A DNA stretch of 64,000 bases from Candidatus Limiplasma pullicola (lineage in GTDB: Bacteria > Bacillota > Clostridia > Christensenellales > Aristaeellaceae). How positions within the stretch are numbered: position 1 is the first letter of the stretch; every line of letters begins with the position of its first letter. The stretch spans positions 62,001 to 126,000 of the forward strand of contig DVIV01000030.1 of NCBI GenBank assembly GCA_018710985.1, written 5' to 3'. Below are positions 1 to 11,068 of this stretch, piece by piece. The notes below the pieces were generated by a model, which did not search any database, was not told the DNA's origin, and saw only the letters and a program-made list of their open reading frames with translations. A program made the position numbers and the translations under genes.

Positions 1-1088
1 TCAATATTGGCCTTCATCCGCTCCCAGCGGGTGGGAAAGGACACGGAATAGCTCACGTCCCACCGGTAGTAGCTGCCGTTGGTTTCCTCGTTGAGCCCCA
101 TCATCAGGAAGTGCGACGCGCCCAACGCTTCCTCCGGCGCGAGCTCAAAGCCGAACAGGGGAGCCAGTCCGCCGATGAGCCCAAAACACACGGCGGCGGT
201 CAGACACAGCGCCACGCACGCGGCGGCCCAGCGGCGCAGCTTACCGGAAGAACGCCTGCGCCAGGCCGGCAGCACATCGCAGATCAGGCGTGCAAGGACA
301 ATGGCAATCAGCATGACCGCTCCCTGCGGCTTGACGGCATAGGCCAGCGCGCCCACGCCGCCCAGCAGGGACCAGCGCACCCAGTTCCTGCGAAAGGGAC
401 GCAGGCTGATGAAGAGCAGCAGCGTGGGAAACAGCAGCGAGAGCGAATCGGAATAGGGCACGATCAGCCAGGGCGACAGGCCGATCAGCACGGCATAGAG
501 CAGCCATACGGCGTCGGCGGCACCCCTGCTGCCTGTGAGCCGGTGCGCACAGCGCCACAGCAAAACGCCGGTCAGGGTGCTTAAAATGCAGTTGAGAATG
601 CTGAAAGCTGCGATATCCACCGGAAAGCCGATGGTTTCCCACAGCCCGGTCGCCCTGAGCAGCAGGCTGACCGCGCCGTAAAGATAGACGCTCATGAGGT
701 TGTTGGGATACATCGAATAATAGTCATGCTGCAGCGCGCCGCCGTTGGCCAGGGCGCGCGTGCTTGCCACGACGCCCGCCACGTCCCAGCCAGCTTCAAA
801 GAGGTTGTTGAGGCACAGGGCGATCTGCACGCCAAAGAGCACCGCCGCCATCAGGATGCGCGCGACCCTTGCAGCGGCGCCCGGAGAAATCGGCAGAACC
901 CCTTTGCGGCGCATAAGCGCGGCGATCGCAGCCAGCAAGGCCAGCACTGCTGCATCCAGCGCCAGCAAAGCGGCGTTGCTCAAGGCAAACTCACGCTTGT
1001 AGATATGGTCCAGATGTTCCCAAAACAGCAGCAGCGCAAGGGTAATGCCCATGGCTGACGCATAGACAAGCCGCAGCAGCGCTTTCAT
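1..1088 (-). CDS. polytopic membrane protein, GT-C glycosyltransferase-like (C-terminus cut by window start)
   Basis: The reading frame starts with MKALLRLVYASAMG at 1088 and stays open to the first base, so about 362 N-terminal residues are visible and the end is missing. It is a chain of hydrophobic segments separated by short charged loops, as in GT-C or family 39 glycosyltransferases that use lipid-linked sugars. The first long extracytoplasmic loop carries DVAGVV and a later one LNEETNGSYYRWD, which resembles loops of Bacillota membrane mannosyl/glucosyltransferases. An AAAGGA ribosome site precedes the ATG, and a good promoter lies at 1139-1167. It is divergent from gltX. The enzyme class is an inference from topology; donor and acceptor are unknown. 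Confidence 0.6.
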   Translation of the reverse strand, partial: MKALLRLVYASAMGITLALLLFWEHLDHIYKREFALSNAALLALDAAVLALLAAIAALMRRKGVLPISPGAAARVARILMAAVLFGVQIALCLNNLFEAGWDVAGVVASTRALANGGALQHDYYSMYPNNLMSVYLYGAVSLLLRATGLWETIGFPVDIAAFSILNCILSTLTGVLLWRCAHRLTGSRGAADAVWLLYAVLIGLSPWLIVPYSDSLSLLFPTLLLFISLRPFRRNWVRWSLLGGVGALAYAVKPQGAVMLIAIVLARLICDVLPAWRRRSSGKLRRWAAACVALCLTAAVCFGLIGGLAPLFGFELAPEEALGASHFLMMGLNEETNGSYYRWDVSYSVSFPTRWERMKANI

Positions 1089-1138
1089 GACTGGACCGCA
1101 TCCTTTCCGCGTTTCCAAAATTAACAGCGGTTGATCAA

Positions 1139-1167
1139 ATGATAAGCATACGAAGCGGGCTTGTCAA
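1139..1167 (-). promoter_or_regulatory. SigA-type promoter for the membrane protein ending at 1
   Basis: On the minus strand a perfect -35 TTGACA (1167-1162) is followed after 17 bases by TATCAT (1144-1139). It lies about 50 bases upstream of the ATG at 1088. Confidence 0.7.
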
Positions 1168-1210
1168 GGCGAGCGGGAGAGATGCTGGCAAGACTTGTTG
1201 TCAAAGACCA

Positions 1211-1238
1211 TCGACAAATTCTCGTTTCTGGATATAAT
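1211..1238 (+). promoter_or_regulatory. SigA-type promoter for gltX
   Basis: TCGACA (1211-1216), a 16-base spacer and a perfect TATAAT (1233-1238). The start codon is about 55 bases downstream, too short a leader for a T-box, and no T-box core sequence is visible. Confidence 0.75.
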
Positions 1239-1293
1239 ATATAAGTTGGATGCCTGAAATCCCATTTCTGTTGATCACGAAGGAGGCTCCCCC

Positions 1294-2742
1294 ATGACCG
1301 TACGCACCCGGTTCGCACCCAGCCCCACGGGTTACCTGCATCTGGGCGGACTGCGAACCGCCCTCTACACCTACCTGTTCGCCAAGAAGAACGGGGGCAA
1401 GTTCATCCTGCGCATTGAGGACACCGATCAGGAGCGCGAGGTGCCCGGCGCGGTGGAGCTGATCTACAAGAGCCTGCGCGAGGCGGGCCTGGAATACGAC
1501 GAGGGCCCGGATGTGGGCGGCGACTACGGTCCCTACATCCAGACCCAGCGGCGGGATACCTACCTGCCCTACGCCATGCAGCTGGTGGAAAGCGGCGCGG
1601 CCTACCCGTGCTTCTGCACCAAGGAGGAGCTTCAGGCACGGCGTGACGCGGCCACGGCCCGCGGCGAGCAGTGGAAATACGACAAGCACTGCCTGAACAT
1701 CCCCAAAGACGAGGCCCTGCGCCGCATGCAGAGCGGCGAGCCCTTCGTCATCCGGCAGAACATCCCGCTTACCGGCACAGCCAGCTTTGACGACGCGCTC
1801 TACGGCCATGTCGAGGCCCCCTGCGACACGCTGGACGACAACGTGCTCATCAAGGCCGACGGCCTGCCCACCTACAATTTCGCCAACGTCATCGACGATC
1901 ACCTCATGGGCATCACCCACGTGATGCGCGGCACCGAGTACCTGAGCTCCGCGCCCAAGTACAACCTGCTCTACGAGGCGTTCGGCTGGCAACCGCCCGT
2001 CTACATTCACTTAAGCCCCGTTATGAAGGACGCCTCCCGTAAGCTCAGCAAGCGCTACGGCGACCCCAGCTTCGAGGACCTGCTGGCCCAGGGCTATGTA
2101 CGCGACGCCATCATCAACTTTATCGCGCTTCTGGGCTGGAGCCCGGGAGACGAGCGGGAGTTCTTCACCCTGCAGGAGCTGGTGGAGGCCTTTGATCTCA
2201 AGGGACTTAGCAAGGCCCCGGCCATCTTCAACACCGAAAAGCTGGTGTGGTTCAACCATGAGTACATCACCCGCATGCCCTTTGAGGACTATCTGGCCAT
2301 GGCCACGCCCTGGTTTGACCGGGTGCTGGCGGGCAAGGGCATCGACTACCGTCGCCTGGCCGAGCTGATGCACACCCGTACCGAGGTCTTTGACCGGGTG
2401 CCGGACATGGTGCGCTTTCTGGCCGAGCTGCCGGAGTACGGCATCGAGCTCTACACCCACAAGAAGATGAAAACCGACAGCGCCGTGGCCCTGCGCGCGC
2501 TGGAGCTGGCCCGGCCCGCGCTGGCCGCGCTGGAGAATTTCAGCGAAGAGGCCGTCAAGGACCTCCTGATGACCCTGGCCGCGGAAAACGGCCTCAAGAC
2601 CGGTCAGATGATGTGGCCCGTGCGCACGGCCCTCTCCGGCCAGGCCTCCACGCCCGGCGGCGCAACCGAGATCGCCTACCTCCTGGGCAGGGAGGAAAGC
2701 CTGCGCCGGATCGACAAGGGCATTGAGATGCTGCGGGGATAA
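1294..2742 (+). CDS. gltX: glutamate--tRNA ligase
   Basis: This class I aminoacyl-tRNA synthetase attaches glutamate to tRNA(Glu), and in many Bacillota also to tRNA(Gln), in the cytoplasm. The 482-residue protein has the usual family length. Its HIGH-type motif is in PSPTGYLHLGG near the N-terminus, and its KMSKS-type motif is KLSKR at about residue 250. The C-terminal half is the helical anticodon-binding region. An AAGGAGG ribosome site sits seven bases before the ATG. The gene lies alone behind its own promoter, 36 bases ahead of a membrane-protein gene on the same strand. Whether the enzyme is discriminating or not cannot be told by eye, since no gatCAB genes are in the window. Confidence 0.97.
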   Translation: MTVRTRFAPSPTGYLHLGGLRTALYTYLFAKKNGGKFILRIEDTDQEREVPGAVELIYKSLREAGLEYDEGPDVGGDYGPYIQTQRRDTYLPYAMQLVESGAAYPCFCTKEELQARRDAATARGEQWKYDKHCLNIPKDEALRRMQSGEPFVIRQNIPLTGTASFDDALYGHVEAPCDTLDDNVLIKADGLPTYNFANVIDDHLMGITHVMRGTEYLSSAPKYNLLYEAFGWQPPVYIHLSPVMKDASRKLSKRYGDPSFEDLLAQGYVRDAIINFIALLGWSPGDEREFFTLQELVEAFDLKGLSKAPAIFNTEKLVWFNHEYITRMPFEDYLAMATPWFDRVLAGKGIDYRRLAELMHTRTEVFDRVPDMVRFLAELPEYGIELYTHKKMKTDSAVALRALELARPALAALENFSEEAVKDLLMTLAAENGLKTGQMMWPVRTALSGQASTPGGATEIAYLLGREESLRRIDKGIEMLRG

Positions 2743-2778
2743 GAGGGTTACGGAGGAACCTCTGAGGGGAGATTGTTG

Positions 2779-4428
2779 ATGAAGGCCTGCATCAGGGGCG
2801 TGTTAAGACAGTGGCACTGGCTCTTCTTTGCCGCTGTCGTGCTGCTCACGATCGGAATGGACGTGTTCGTCGCCCATAATATCCTGGACGGAGACGCGTC
2901 CGATCATATGTTACGAGGATGGATTATTGCGCAGGAGAAGAATCCGTTTACGCGTAACTATTACTACACAACCGAAGTGAGTTTGCCGGGTATTGGCTGG
3001 TTCTTTTCCCTGTTTTTCTTCTTTCTCAGCGACTGGTCCATGGTGCGTATCTGCGGAACGCTTACGTTGCAGGCTCTGTTTGTGCTTTCGTTTTTGTATT
3101 TGTGCAAACGGGCGCACATTGGCTCCCTGCGCGCCAGGGTTGTTACGGCCGCGCTGCTGCTGCTCCCCTTCAGCGTTCCCTATGCTCGAATCGTGCTCTA
3201 TCACCTGTACTATGCGCTCTATCTGACCAACGCCTTTTGGATGGTCGGACTCACGCTTGGGCTGATGGAGGTGCGCGGCGCGCGCAAGGCGGCGTTGCCT
3301 GTCTGTCTTTTGGCGGTGTTGTGGTTCGTTGCCGGCCTGAACGGAATCCGCCACATGATGATCCTGGGGGCGCCTCTGCTTGCGTTTGCAGTGGTGCAGG
3401 TGCTGCTCGCGCTAAGGCGGTATCGGTGGGAAAAGGGAAAGCTGGTGGGAGGGGAACCTTTCCTGCGCAGCGACGCCATGCGGCTGGTATGGATTCTGAC
3501 AGGCAGTTTCCTGTTTTTCCTGATTGGCTATGCCCTGAACATCAAGGTGCTCCTGCCCTACTATGGAATCCGGGATTCTTCGGCCACCTTCTTCTTTCCC
3601 AGCGAAAGTGCCGAACACTACGCCGACATCTTCAACTCCTGGCTGATCGCAACCGGGGTCAGAAGTTCCAATCTGCCCACAGTGGGCATTGCGGGTATTT
3701 CGTTGCTCGCGGCGCTTATAAGCTTTGGTTACCTGCTGTGCGCATCGGCTTCAAACGTATGGGACATGAGCGTTCCCGTAGCCTCGCGGGTTGCCCCGGC
3801 TCTGCTTTCTGCAGCGTTTGTGACCACCACCCTGATTTTTATTTTCGACTCGACTTGGCGGTATTATCCGCTATACTATGTACCGGTGGTTGCGTTCGCC
3901 TATCCGGCGTTGGCCACGGAGCTTGCCCGGCTGAAGGAAAGCGCTGTGTCAGCCTGCAGGAAGCTGTTGATTTTGCTGACCTGCATGTGCTTTTTGTTCC
4001 AGGGGGCCTACACCGTTTACTATATTTCAATTGACCGCTGGGACATGGATAGCTGGACAGGCCTGTTCGATCAGGATATCTTCCTGGCGGATACGGCGCG
4101 TGTCTATGCGAATTTCATGGAAGAAAACGGTTACACTCATGCCCTTGCACCCTACTGGTATGCCAATGTGATGATGGAATTGACGGATGGTAAGCTGACG
4201 GTGGGTTCCATAGAACTGGATGAGAATGAGGGGAAACTTGTCCTAAGAGCGGGCAAGTGGGCGACTTCCAAAGCGGCATTCGAGAGGGAGAATCTTCCCG
4301 AAAGGCTGCTTGTGTTTATCGAAGAGGATTATGTGAAGCGCTTTGAAGAAAGCTTTCCTCATTTTCCCAGAGTATTTGAGTACTGGCATACCTGCGCGTA
4401 TGAGATCACACCCGACGTACTCTTTTGA
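2779..4428 (+). CDS. polytopic membrane protein, GT-C glycosyltransferase-like
   Basis: The protein has 549 residues with about ten hydrophobic segments and a soluble C-terminal tail of about 120 residues. After the first membrane helix comes a loop with DGDASDHM; acidic residues in this loop are typical of GT-C enzymes. I chose the ATG at 2779 over two preceding TTG codons because of its spacing from GAGGGGAG. The base composition is visibly less GC-rich than gltX and leuS on either side, and codon choice is more mixed, which hints at separate ancestry. It shares strand and close spacing with both synthetase genes but probably not function. It could also be a non-catalytic polysaccharide-related membrane protein; substrate unknown. 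Confidence 0.6.
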   Translation: MKACIRGVLRQWHWLFFAAVVLLTIGMDVFVAHNILDGDASDHMLRGWIIAQEKNPFTRNYYYTTEVSLPGIGWFFSLFFFFLSDWSMVRICGTLTLQALFVLSFLYLCKRAHIGSLRARVVTAALLLLPFSVPYARIVLYHLYYALYLTNAFWMVGLTLGLMEVRGARKAALPVCLLAVLWFVAGLNGIRHMMILGAPLLAFAVVQVLLALRRYRWEKGKLVGGEPFLRSDAMRLVWILTGSFLFFLIGYALNIKVLLPYYGIRDSSATFFFPSESAEHYADIFNSWLIATGVRSSNLPTVGIAGISLLAALISFGYLLCASASNVWDMSVPVASRVAPALLSAAFVTTTLIFIFDSTWRYYPLYYVPVVAFAYPALATELARLKESAVSACRKLLILLTCMCFLFQGAYTVYYISIDRWDMDSWTGLFDQDIFLADTARVYANFMEENGYTHALAPYWYANVMMELTDGKLTVGSIELDENEGKLVLRAGKWATSKAAFERENLPERLLVFIEEDYVKRFEESFPHFPRVFEYWHTCAYEITPDVLF

Positions 4429-4465
4429 AACAAGCCGGTTATAAAACAAAGAAGGAGAGAGCATT

Positions 4466-6886
<2,421 letters not shown>

Positions 6887-6893
6887 GCGGCGA

Positions 6894-6931
6894 CGCGGGG
6901 GAGAGGCATACCTGTCCCCCGCGCGCTTTTC
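6894..6931 (+). terminator. intrinsic terminator after leuS
   Basis: The arms CGCGGGGGA (6894-6902) and TCCCCCGCG (6915-6923) pair over nine bases and are followed by GCGCTTTTCT. The weak T run makes it a moderate terminator. Confidence 0.6.
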
Positions 6932-6946
6932 TGAAAGGAACGTTTC

Positions 6947-7849
6947 ATGATGGAAACCAATGCTGCGCCCGCCATCCGCGTCCGCGGCCTCACAAGGCGC
7001 TTCGGCCGGGCCGTGGCCCTGGATGAGCTGACGTTTTCGGTGGCTTCGGGTCAGGTGGTGGGCCTTTTGGGCCGAAACGGCGCGGGCAAGAGCACGCTGC
7101 TGCGCATCCTGAGCGGCCAGCTTCGCCCGTCGGGCGGAGAAGCCGAGCTTTTGGGCGCGCCGGTGGGCGTGGGAACGCTGGGACGCCTGTGCCTGATCGG
7201 AGATACCCCGGACTTTGGCGGGCTGAAAAACGCCGCGTCGTTTCTCGCCGTGTGCCGAAGCCTGTTTCCAGCCTGGCAGGAGGAGGAGGCCGTCCGGCTG
7301 GTGCCCCTGTTCGGCCTTCCCCTGAAGAAGCCGCTCAAGGGATACAGCCGCGGCATGCAGACGGCATTGCTCCTGTGCGCGGGCCTGGCCTCCGGCGCAG
7401 AGCTGACGGTGTTTGACGAGCCGAGCCTGGGCCTGGACGCGGTCATGCGCGAACGGTTCTATGACGCGGTCGTGGAGGCGCACCGGAGAGAGCCCGGGCG
7501 CACCTTTTTGATCAGCACGCATCTGATTGACGAGGTAGCGCGCACGCTGGACTATGCCGTGATGATCGACGGCGGACGCCTGCTGGACGAGGGCACGCCG
7601 GAGGCGCTGACGCGCCTGTACCTGTGCGTATCGGGAGCGGCCGATGATGTGCGCGCCGCCACGGCGGGGTTTGCCACGCTCCGGGACGAAGAGGTGGCGG
7701 GCTCGCTGGTGCGCTATGTGCATTTGAACAGGCCGGAGGACGCCGAAGAGATTCGGGCCTGCGGACGGGTACAGACCGCGCCGGTGAGCCTGCAGCGGCT
7801 GTTTGTGTTCCTGACCGGGGAAAAGGAGGCGGAGCGTGATGCTGGTTGA
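6947..7849 (+). CDS. ABC transporter ATP-binding protein
   Basis: A 300-residue single ATPase domain of the exporter or multidrug type. Walker A is GRNGAGKST (about residues 45-53), the signature motif is the degenerate YSRGMQTALLLCAG, and Walker B is LTVFDEPSLGLD with ISTHLID as the H-loop. The last 80 residues are a C-terminal regulatory-like extension. The start is one of two adjacent ATGs after AAAGGA. It overlaps the next gene, a six-helix membrane protein, so the pair probably forms one transporter. The arrangement is like the GntR-controlled YtrB/BcrA type, but no GntR gene is adjacent. The substrate is unknown. Confidence 0.85.
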   Translation: MMETNAAPAIRVRGLTRRFGRAVALDELTFSVASGQVVGLLGRNGAGKSTLLRILSGQLRPSGGEAELLGAPVGVGTLGRLCLIGDTPDFGGLKNAASFLAVCRSLFPAWQEEEAVRLVPLFGLPLKKPLKGYSRGMQTALLLCAGLASGAELTVFDEPSLGLDAVMRERFYDAVVEAHRREPGRTFLISTHLIDEVARTLDYAVMIDGGRLLDEGTPEALTRLYLCVSGAADDVRAATAGFATLRDEEVAGSLVRYVHLNRPEDAEEIRACGRVQTAPVSLQRLFVFLTGEKEAERDAG

Positions 7850-8660
7850 ACAGGCGGGCTGGATGCGGCGTTCGCGCTTTCTGGGCGCCATGCGCTATCA
7901 CCGGGCGTGGATGGGCCGGCTGGCTGGATGGGGCCTCATGGTGCTGCTGGCGGGCAATGCGCTCACGATCGTTCTGGCGCTGGCGGGCGCGGGCGAATTG
8001 AACATGGTCGGCGTATCGTCCGACTTTTCCCTGACGATGGCGCTGCTGCTGGTATGCGCGTGCCTGACGGCGCATAGCCGCACACGGTTTTTGCTCCGGT
8101 TTGGCACGGCGCGCTTTCCGGTGTGGCTGAGCAATGTGGTGGCGCTGTTTCTGGGGACGGCGGCCTTTTTGCTGGGAACGCTGCTGATCAACCTGGCGGT
8201 GGGCGGGACGGTGCTGGCCCTCTCCGGCGCGATGCCGGACCGCTTCAGCCTGACGGCCTATACCGAAGCGCTCCCGTCGGGCGCGGCGCTGCTGGGCTAC
8301 ACCCTGCGGGAGTCGCTGGAGCAGCTGCCCCGGCAGCTCATGTGGCTGCTGGAGTGGACATGCCTGTTTTATCTGCTGGCGTGCTGTCTCCGGCGCAGGC
8401 GCGGGCTGACGCTGGCGGTGGTGCTGGGCGTGCCGTTCGTGTGCTTCATGCTGACGCTGATGCCCTTCATCCGCGAAACGACCGCCGCGCTGGAAAGCGG
8501 AACGGATGGGCAGATCATGGCCATGGGTTTTGAATGGATGCAGTGGCTGGCCAGGGTTGCCCGCTTTGTGACGGAGCAGTGGCAATGGGTTCAACTGGGC
8601 GGGGCGGCGGTTTCTCTGCCGCTGAGCTACCTGTGCATGCGCACGACGCCGCAGCCGTAG
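7839..8660 (+). CDS. ABC transporter membrane subunit (six-helix permease-like)
   Basis: This protein of about 273 residues has roughly six hydrophobic segments and overlaps the end of the ATPase gene by 11 bases, which suggests translational coupling. AAGGAGG at 7823 serves either the GTG at 7836 or the ATG at 7839. No conserved motif stands out, as is normal for ABC-2 type membrane subunits. I infer that it forms the channel for the ATPase encoded just upstream, perhaps for a peptide, lipid or drug. It could instead be a partner-less membrane protein, but the overlap argues against that. Confidence 0.65.
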   Translation: MLVEQAGWMRRSRFLGAMRYHRAWMGRLAGWGLMVLLAGNALTIVLALAGAGELNMVGVSSDFSLTMALLLVCACLTAHSRTRFLLRFGTARFPVWLSNVVALFLGTAAFLLGTLLINLAVGGTVLALSGAMPDRFSLTAYTEALPSGAALLGYTLRESLEQLPRQLMWLLEWTCLFYLLACCLRRRRGLTLAVVLGVPFVCFMLTLMPFIRETTAALESGTDGQIMAMGFEWMQWLARVARFVTEQWQWVQLGGAAVSLPLSYLCMRTTPQP

Positions 8661-8690
8661 CATGCCGATATTTGGGAAAGGATGATCGCG

Positions 8691-9155
8691 ATGAGCTTTG
8701 AACAGGTTCGGGAGTATCTGGCGGGAATGGGGCTGAAGGCGCTGGAGTTTGACGTCTCCAGCGCCACGGTGGAGCTGGCGGCGGTGGCTGTGGGGTGCGA
8801 GCCGCAGCGCATCGCCAAGACGATGAGCTTCCTGGTGGACGGCGCGCCTGTTTTGATCGTGCTGGCGGGCGACGCGAAGGTGAACAACACCAAGTTCAAG
8901 GCGGTTTTTCATCAGAAGGCCAAAATGCTCGGCCACGAGCAGGTGGCCGAGCTGACGGGATTCCCGGTGGGCGGCGTGTGCCCCTTCCTGGCTCCGGAGG
9001 GCGTGAAGATATACCTGGACGAATCGCTCAGGCGGTTCGACACGGTGTTCCCCGCCGCGGGCACGCGCAACAGCGCCGTGGAAGTGACGCTGCCCCAGCT
9101 GGAGGCGGCCTCGCATGCCGCGGGCTGGGTGGACGTGTCGCAGATCATGGAGTAA
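8691..9155 (+). CDS. YbaK/ProX-type aminoacyl-tRNA deacylase
   Basis: A 154-residue stand-alone editing domain of the YbaK/ProRS-INS superfamily, whose members hydrolyse mischarged tRNAs such as Cys-tRNA(Pro) or Ala-tRNA(Pro). Family marks are the central KTMSFLVDG strand, LVLAGD-like ...VLAGDAKVN with the conserved lysine, and the GFPVGGVCPF loop that lines the pocket. The C-terminal half ends with the usual AAGTRNSAVEVT strand. I chose the second ATG because the first (8682) overlaps the GGGAAAGGA ribosome site. Its stop abuts the stop of the convergent FMN-binding gene with no spacer. Exact tRNA specificity cannot be read from the sequence. Confidence 0.85.
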   Translation: MSFEQVREYLAGMGLKALEFDVSSATVELAAVAVGCEPQRIAKTMSFLVDGAPVLIVLAGDAKVNNTKFKAVFHQKAKMLGHEQVAELTGFPVGGVCPFLAPEGVKIYLDESLRRFDTVFPAAGTRNSAVEVTLPQLEAASHAAGWVDVSQIME

Positions 9156-9599
9156 TCAGGTCTGTGCGGGCGCGGCCGTGGCTTCGGGCGTGCCTTCCGC
9201 GGGGGTGGTTTCAGGCGCGGTGGTAGCCATGGCTCCGCCCTCCGTGGGACCCGTATACGCCATTTGCTCCAGAATGCCCTTCATGGCGGTGAGGATGCTG
9301 TCGCTGGTGCCGGTCGCGCCCGCCACCGCGTCCACCCCGTCGATGGACTGCTTTTCCAGAATCGCTTTGGAAAGCCCCTCCTCGGCCTTGACGAAGTATT
9401 CGCTCTTCTCCCCGCCGCCCCGGTTTTCGGCGGTCAGCTCGGTCATCTCGCCGCCCCGCACGGTGACGGTGACCACGACCTCATCCTTGTAGCCGGGGCC
9501 CAGGTCGCGGTAGACGCCGTCCTGATACGGCTGGGCCAGCGCGGAGGGGGCCGCCATCAGCATCAGGGCCAGAAAAAGGGCAATACGCTTTTTTGACAT
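9156..9599 (-). CDS. secreted FMN-binding domain protein
   Basis: A 147-residue protein with an N-terminal Sec signal (MSKKRIALFLALMLMAA, cleavage near ALAQ), one FMN_bind domain, and an Ala/Thr/Pro-rich tail of about 30 residues. The flavinylation motif is DAVAGATGTS; in this family ApbE joins FMN to the conserved Thr of the GAT motif, as in NqrC and RnfG. The start is fixed by AGGAGG nine bases before the ATG; upstream codons run into the purA promoter. It could carry electrons at the cell surface. No redox partner is adjacent, but a second FMN_bind flavoprotein lies at 28987. Confidence 0.85.
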   Translation of the reverse strand: MSKKRIALFLALMLMAAPSALAQPYQDGVYRDLGPGYKDEVVVTVTVRGGEMTELTAENRGGGEKSEYFVKAEEGLSKAILEKQSIDGVDAVAGATGTSDSILTAMKGILEQMAYTGPTEGGAMATTAPETTPAEGTPEATAAPAQT

Positions 9600-9619
9600 G
9601 TGGTTTTCCTCCTGTTTGC

Positions 9620-9648
9620 TTGACTTTCCATACACGGTATAGTATAAA
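9620..9648 (+). promoter_or_regulatory. SigA-type promoter for purA
   Basis: TTGACT (9620-9625), a 17-base spacer and TATAAA (9643-9648), about 75 bases before the purA start. The leader shows no recognisable purine riboswitch core. Confidence 0.75.
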
Positions 9649-9722
9649 GAAAGATGGGGCTTCAGCCCTGCTTCCGCGCCGCCGGGCGGCACGGAAAAAC
9701 CATCGGAAAGGGGATCATTTTA

Positions 9723-10997
9723 ATGGTCCGTAGCATCGTAGGCGCAAACTGGGGCGACGAGGGCAAGGGCAAGATCACCGACGTGCTGGCCGAACGCAGC
9801 GACGTTGTCGTGCGCTTTCAGGGCGGCGCCAACGCCGGGCACACCATCATCAACAACTATGGCAAGTTTGCCCTGCATTTGCTTCCGTCAGGCGTTTTCC
9901 ATCAGAACATCGCCAACATCATTGGACCGGGCGTAGCGCTGGATATCGAAAAGCTGCTCGCCGAGTACGACAGCGTGGTTCAGCGCGGGGTTCCCAATCC
10001 CAAGCTGTATATCTCCGACCGGGCGCAGGTGATGCTTCCTTACCATGTGGATTTTGACCGCTATGAGGAAGAGCGCCTGGGCAAGGCGGGCTTTGGTTCG
10101 ACCAAGAGCGGCATCGCGCCGTTCTATGGGGACAAGTACCTCAAGATCGGCATTCAGGTCTGCCAGATCTATGACGAGGAGATTTTGCGCCAGCGCCTTT
10201 CCAGCGCCGTGGAGCAGAAGAACGTGACGCTGTCCAACCTCTACCACAAGCCGCCCATCGACCTGGAGGCGCTCATCGCGCATGTCAAGACCCTGGGCGA
10301 GCGCATCCGGCCCATGGTGATCGACACCACCCTTTACCTACACAAGGCGCTCAAGGAGGGCAAGACCGTGCTCCTTGAGGGTCAGCTGGGCAGCCTGCGC
10401 GATCCGGACCACGGCATCTATCCCTATACCACCTCCTCCTCTCCGCTGGCCGGTTACGGCACGGTGGGTGCCGGCGTGCCCGCCTCCGCCATCAAGGACG
10501 TGTACTGCGTCACCAAGGCTTACTCCAGCTGTGTGGGCGCGGGTCCCTTCACCACGGAGCTGTTCGGCGATGAGGCAAAGGAGCTGCGCGACCGCGGCGG
10601 CGACGCGGGCGAATACGGCGCGACCACGGGCCGCCCGCGCCGGGTGGGCTGGTTTGACGCCGTGGCCACGCGCTATGGCTGCATGGTGCAGGGCGCGACC
10701 GAAGCGGTCCTGACCAACCTGGACGTGCTGGGCTACCTGGACCAGATCCCCGTGTGCACAGCATATGAGGTGGACGGCAAAACCATCACCGATTTCCCCT
10801 CCACGCCCACGCTGATGCGCTGCAAGCCGGTCTACACCCTGCTGCCCGGCTGGAAGTGCGACGTGCGCGGCGTGACCGAATGGGACAAGCTGCCCGAAAA
10901 CTGCAAAAACTACATCGCCTTCATCGAAAAGGAGCTTCAGGTGCCCATTCATATGATCTCCACCGGCCCCAAGCGCGAGGAGATGCTGTATCGCTAA
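9723..10997 (+). CDS. purA: adenylosuccinate synthase
   Basis: This enzyme joins IMP and aspartate using GTP, the first committed step from IMP to AMP. The protein has 424 residues, the usual size. The N-terminal P-loop is GANWGDEGKGK with the catalytic Asp and the NAGHTI switch; IMP-site segments such as GSTKSGIAP and EGQLGSLRDPDHGIYPYTTSS follow; the base-specificity element TGRPRRVGW is near residue 305. The start at 9723 follows AAAGGGG and places GxNWGDEGKG where the family has it. Residues upstream of this ATG are not family-like. A terminator follows at 11006. Confidence 0.97.
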   Translation: MVRSIVGANWGDEGKGKITDVLAERSDVVVRFQGGANAGHTIINNYGKFALHLLPSGVFHQNIANIIGPGVALDIEKLLAEYDSVVQRGVPNPKLYISDRAQVMLPYHVDFDRYEEERLGKAGFGSTKSGIAPFYGDKYLKIGIQVCQIYDEEILRQRLSSAVEQKNVTLSNLYHKPPIDLEALIAHVKTLGERIRPMVIDTTLYLHKALKEGKTVLLEGQLGSLRDPDHGIYPYTTSSSPLAGYGTVGAGVPASAIKDVYCVTKAYSSCVGAGPFTTELFGDEAKELRDRGGDAGEYGATTGRPRRVGWFDAVATRYGCMVQGATEAVLTNLDVLGYLDQIPVCTAYEVDGKTITDFPSTPTLMRCKPVYTLLPGWKCDVRGVTEWDKLPENCKNYIAFIEKELQVPIHMISTGPKREEMLYR

Positions 10998-11005
10998 GAC
11001 AGGGC

Positions 11006-11042
11006 GCAGGAGGAGCGCGCGAGCGCTCCCCCTGCTTTTGTC
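11006..11042 (+). terminator. terminator or attenuator between purA and the first gtrII-like gene
   Basis: GCAGGAGGAGCG (11006-11017) pairs with CGCTCCCCCTGC (11024-11035) with one mismatch, followed by TTTTGTCT. A similar hairpin precedes the third gtrII-like gene (15285-15316). Confidence 0.65.
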
Positions 11043-11068
11043 TGCCTAGGGAAGAGGGCTGAAACGCT

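Noticed and set aside
1089-1293. T-box riboswitch before gltX (and leuS)
   Set aside because: The leaders are too short and lack the conserved T-box core; only a plain promoter is present.
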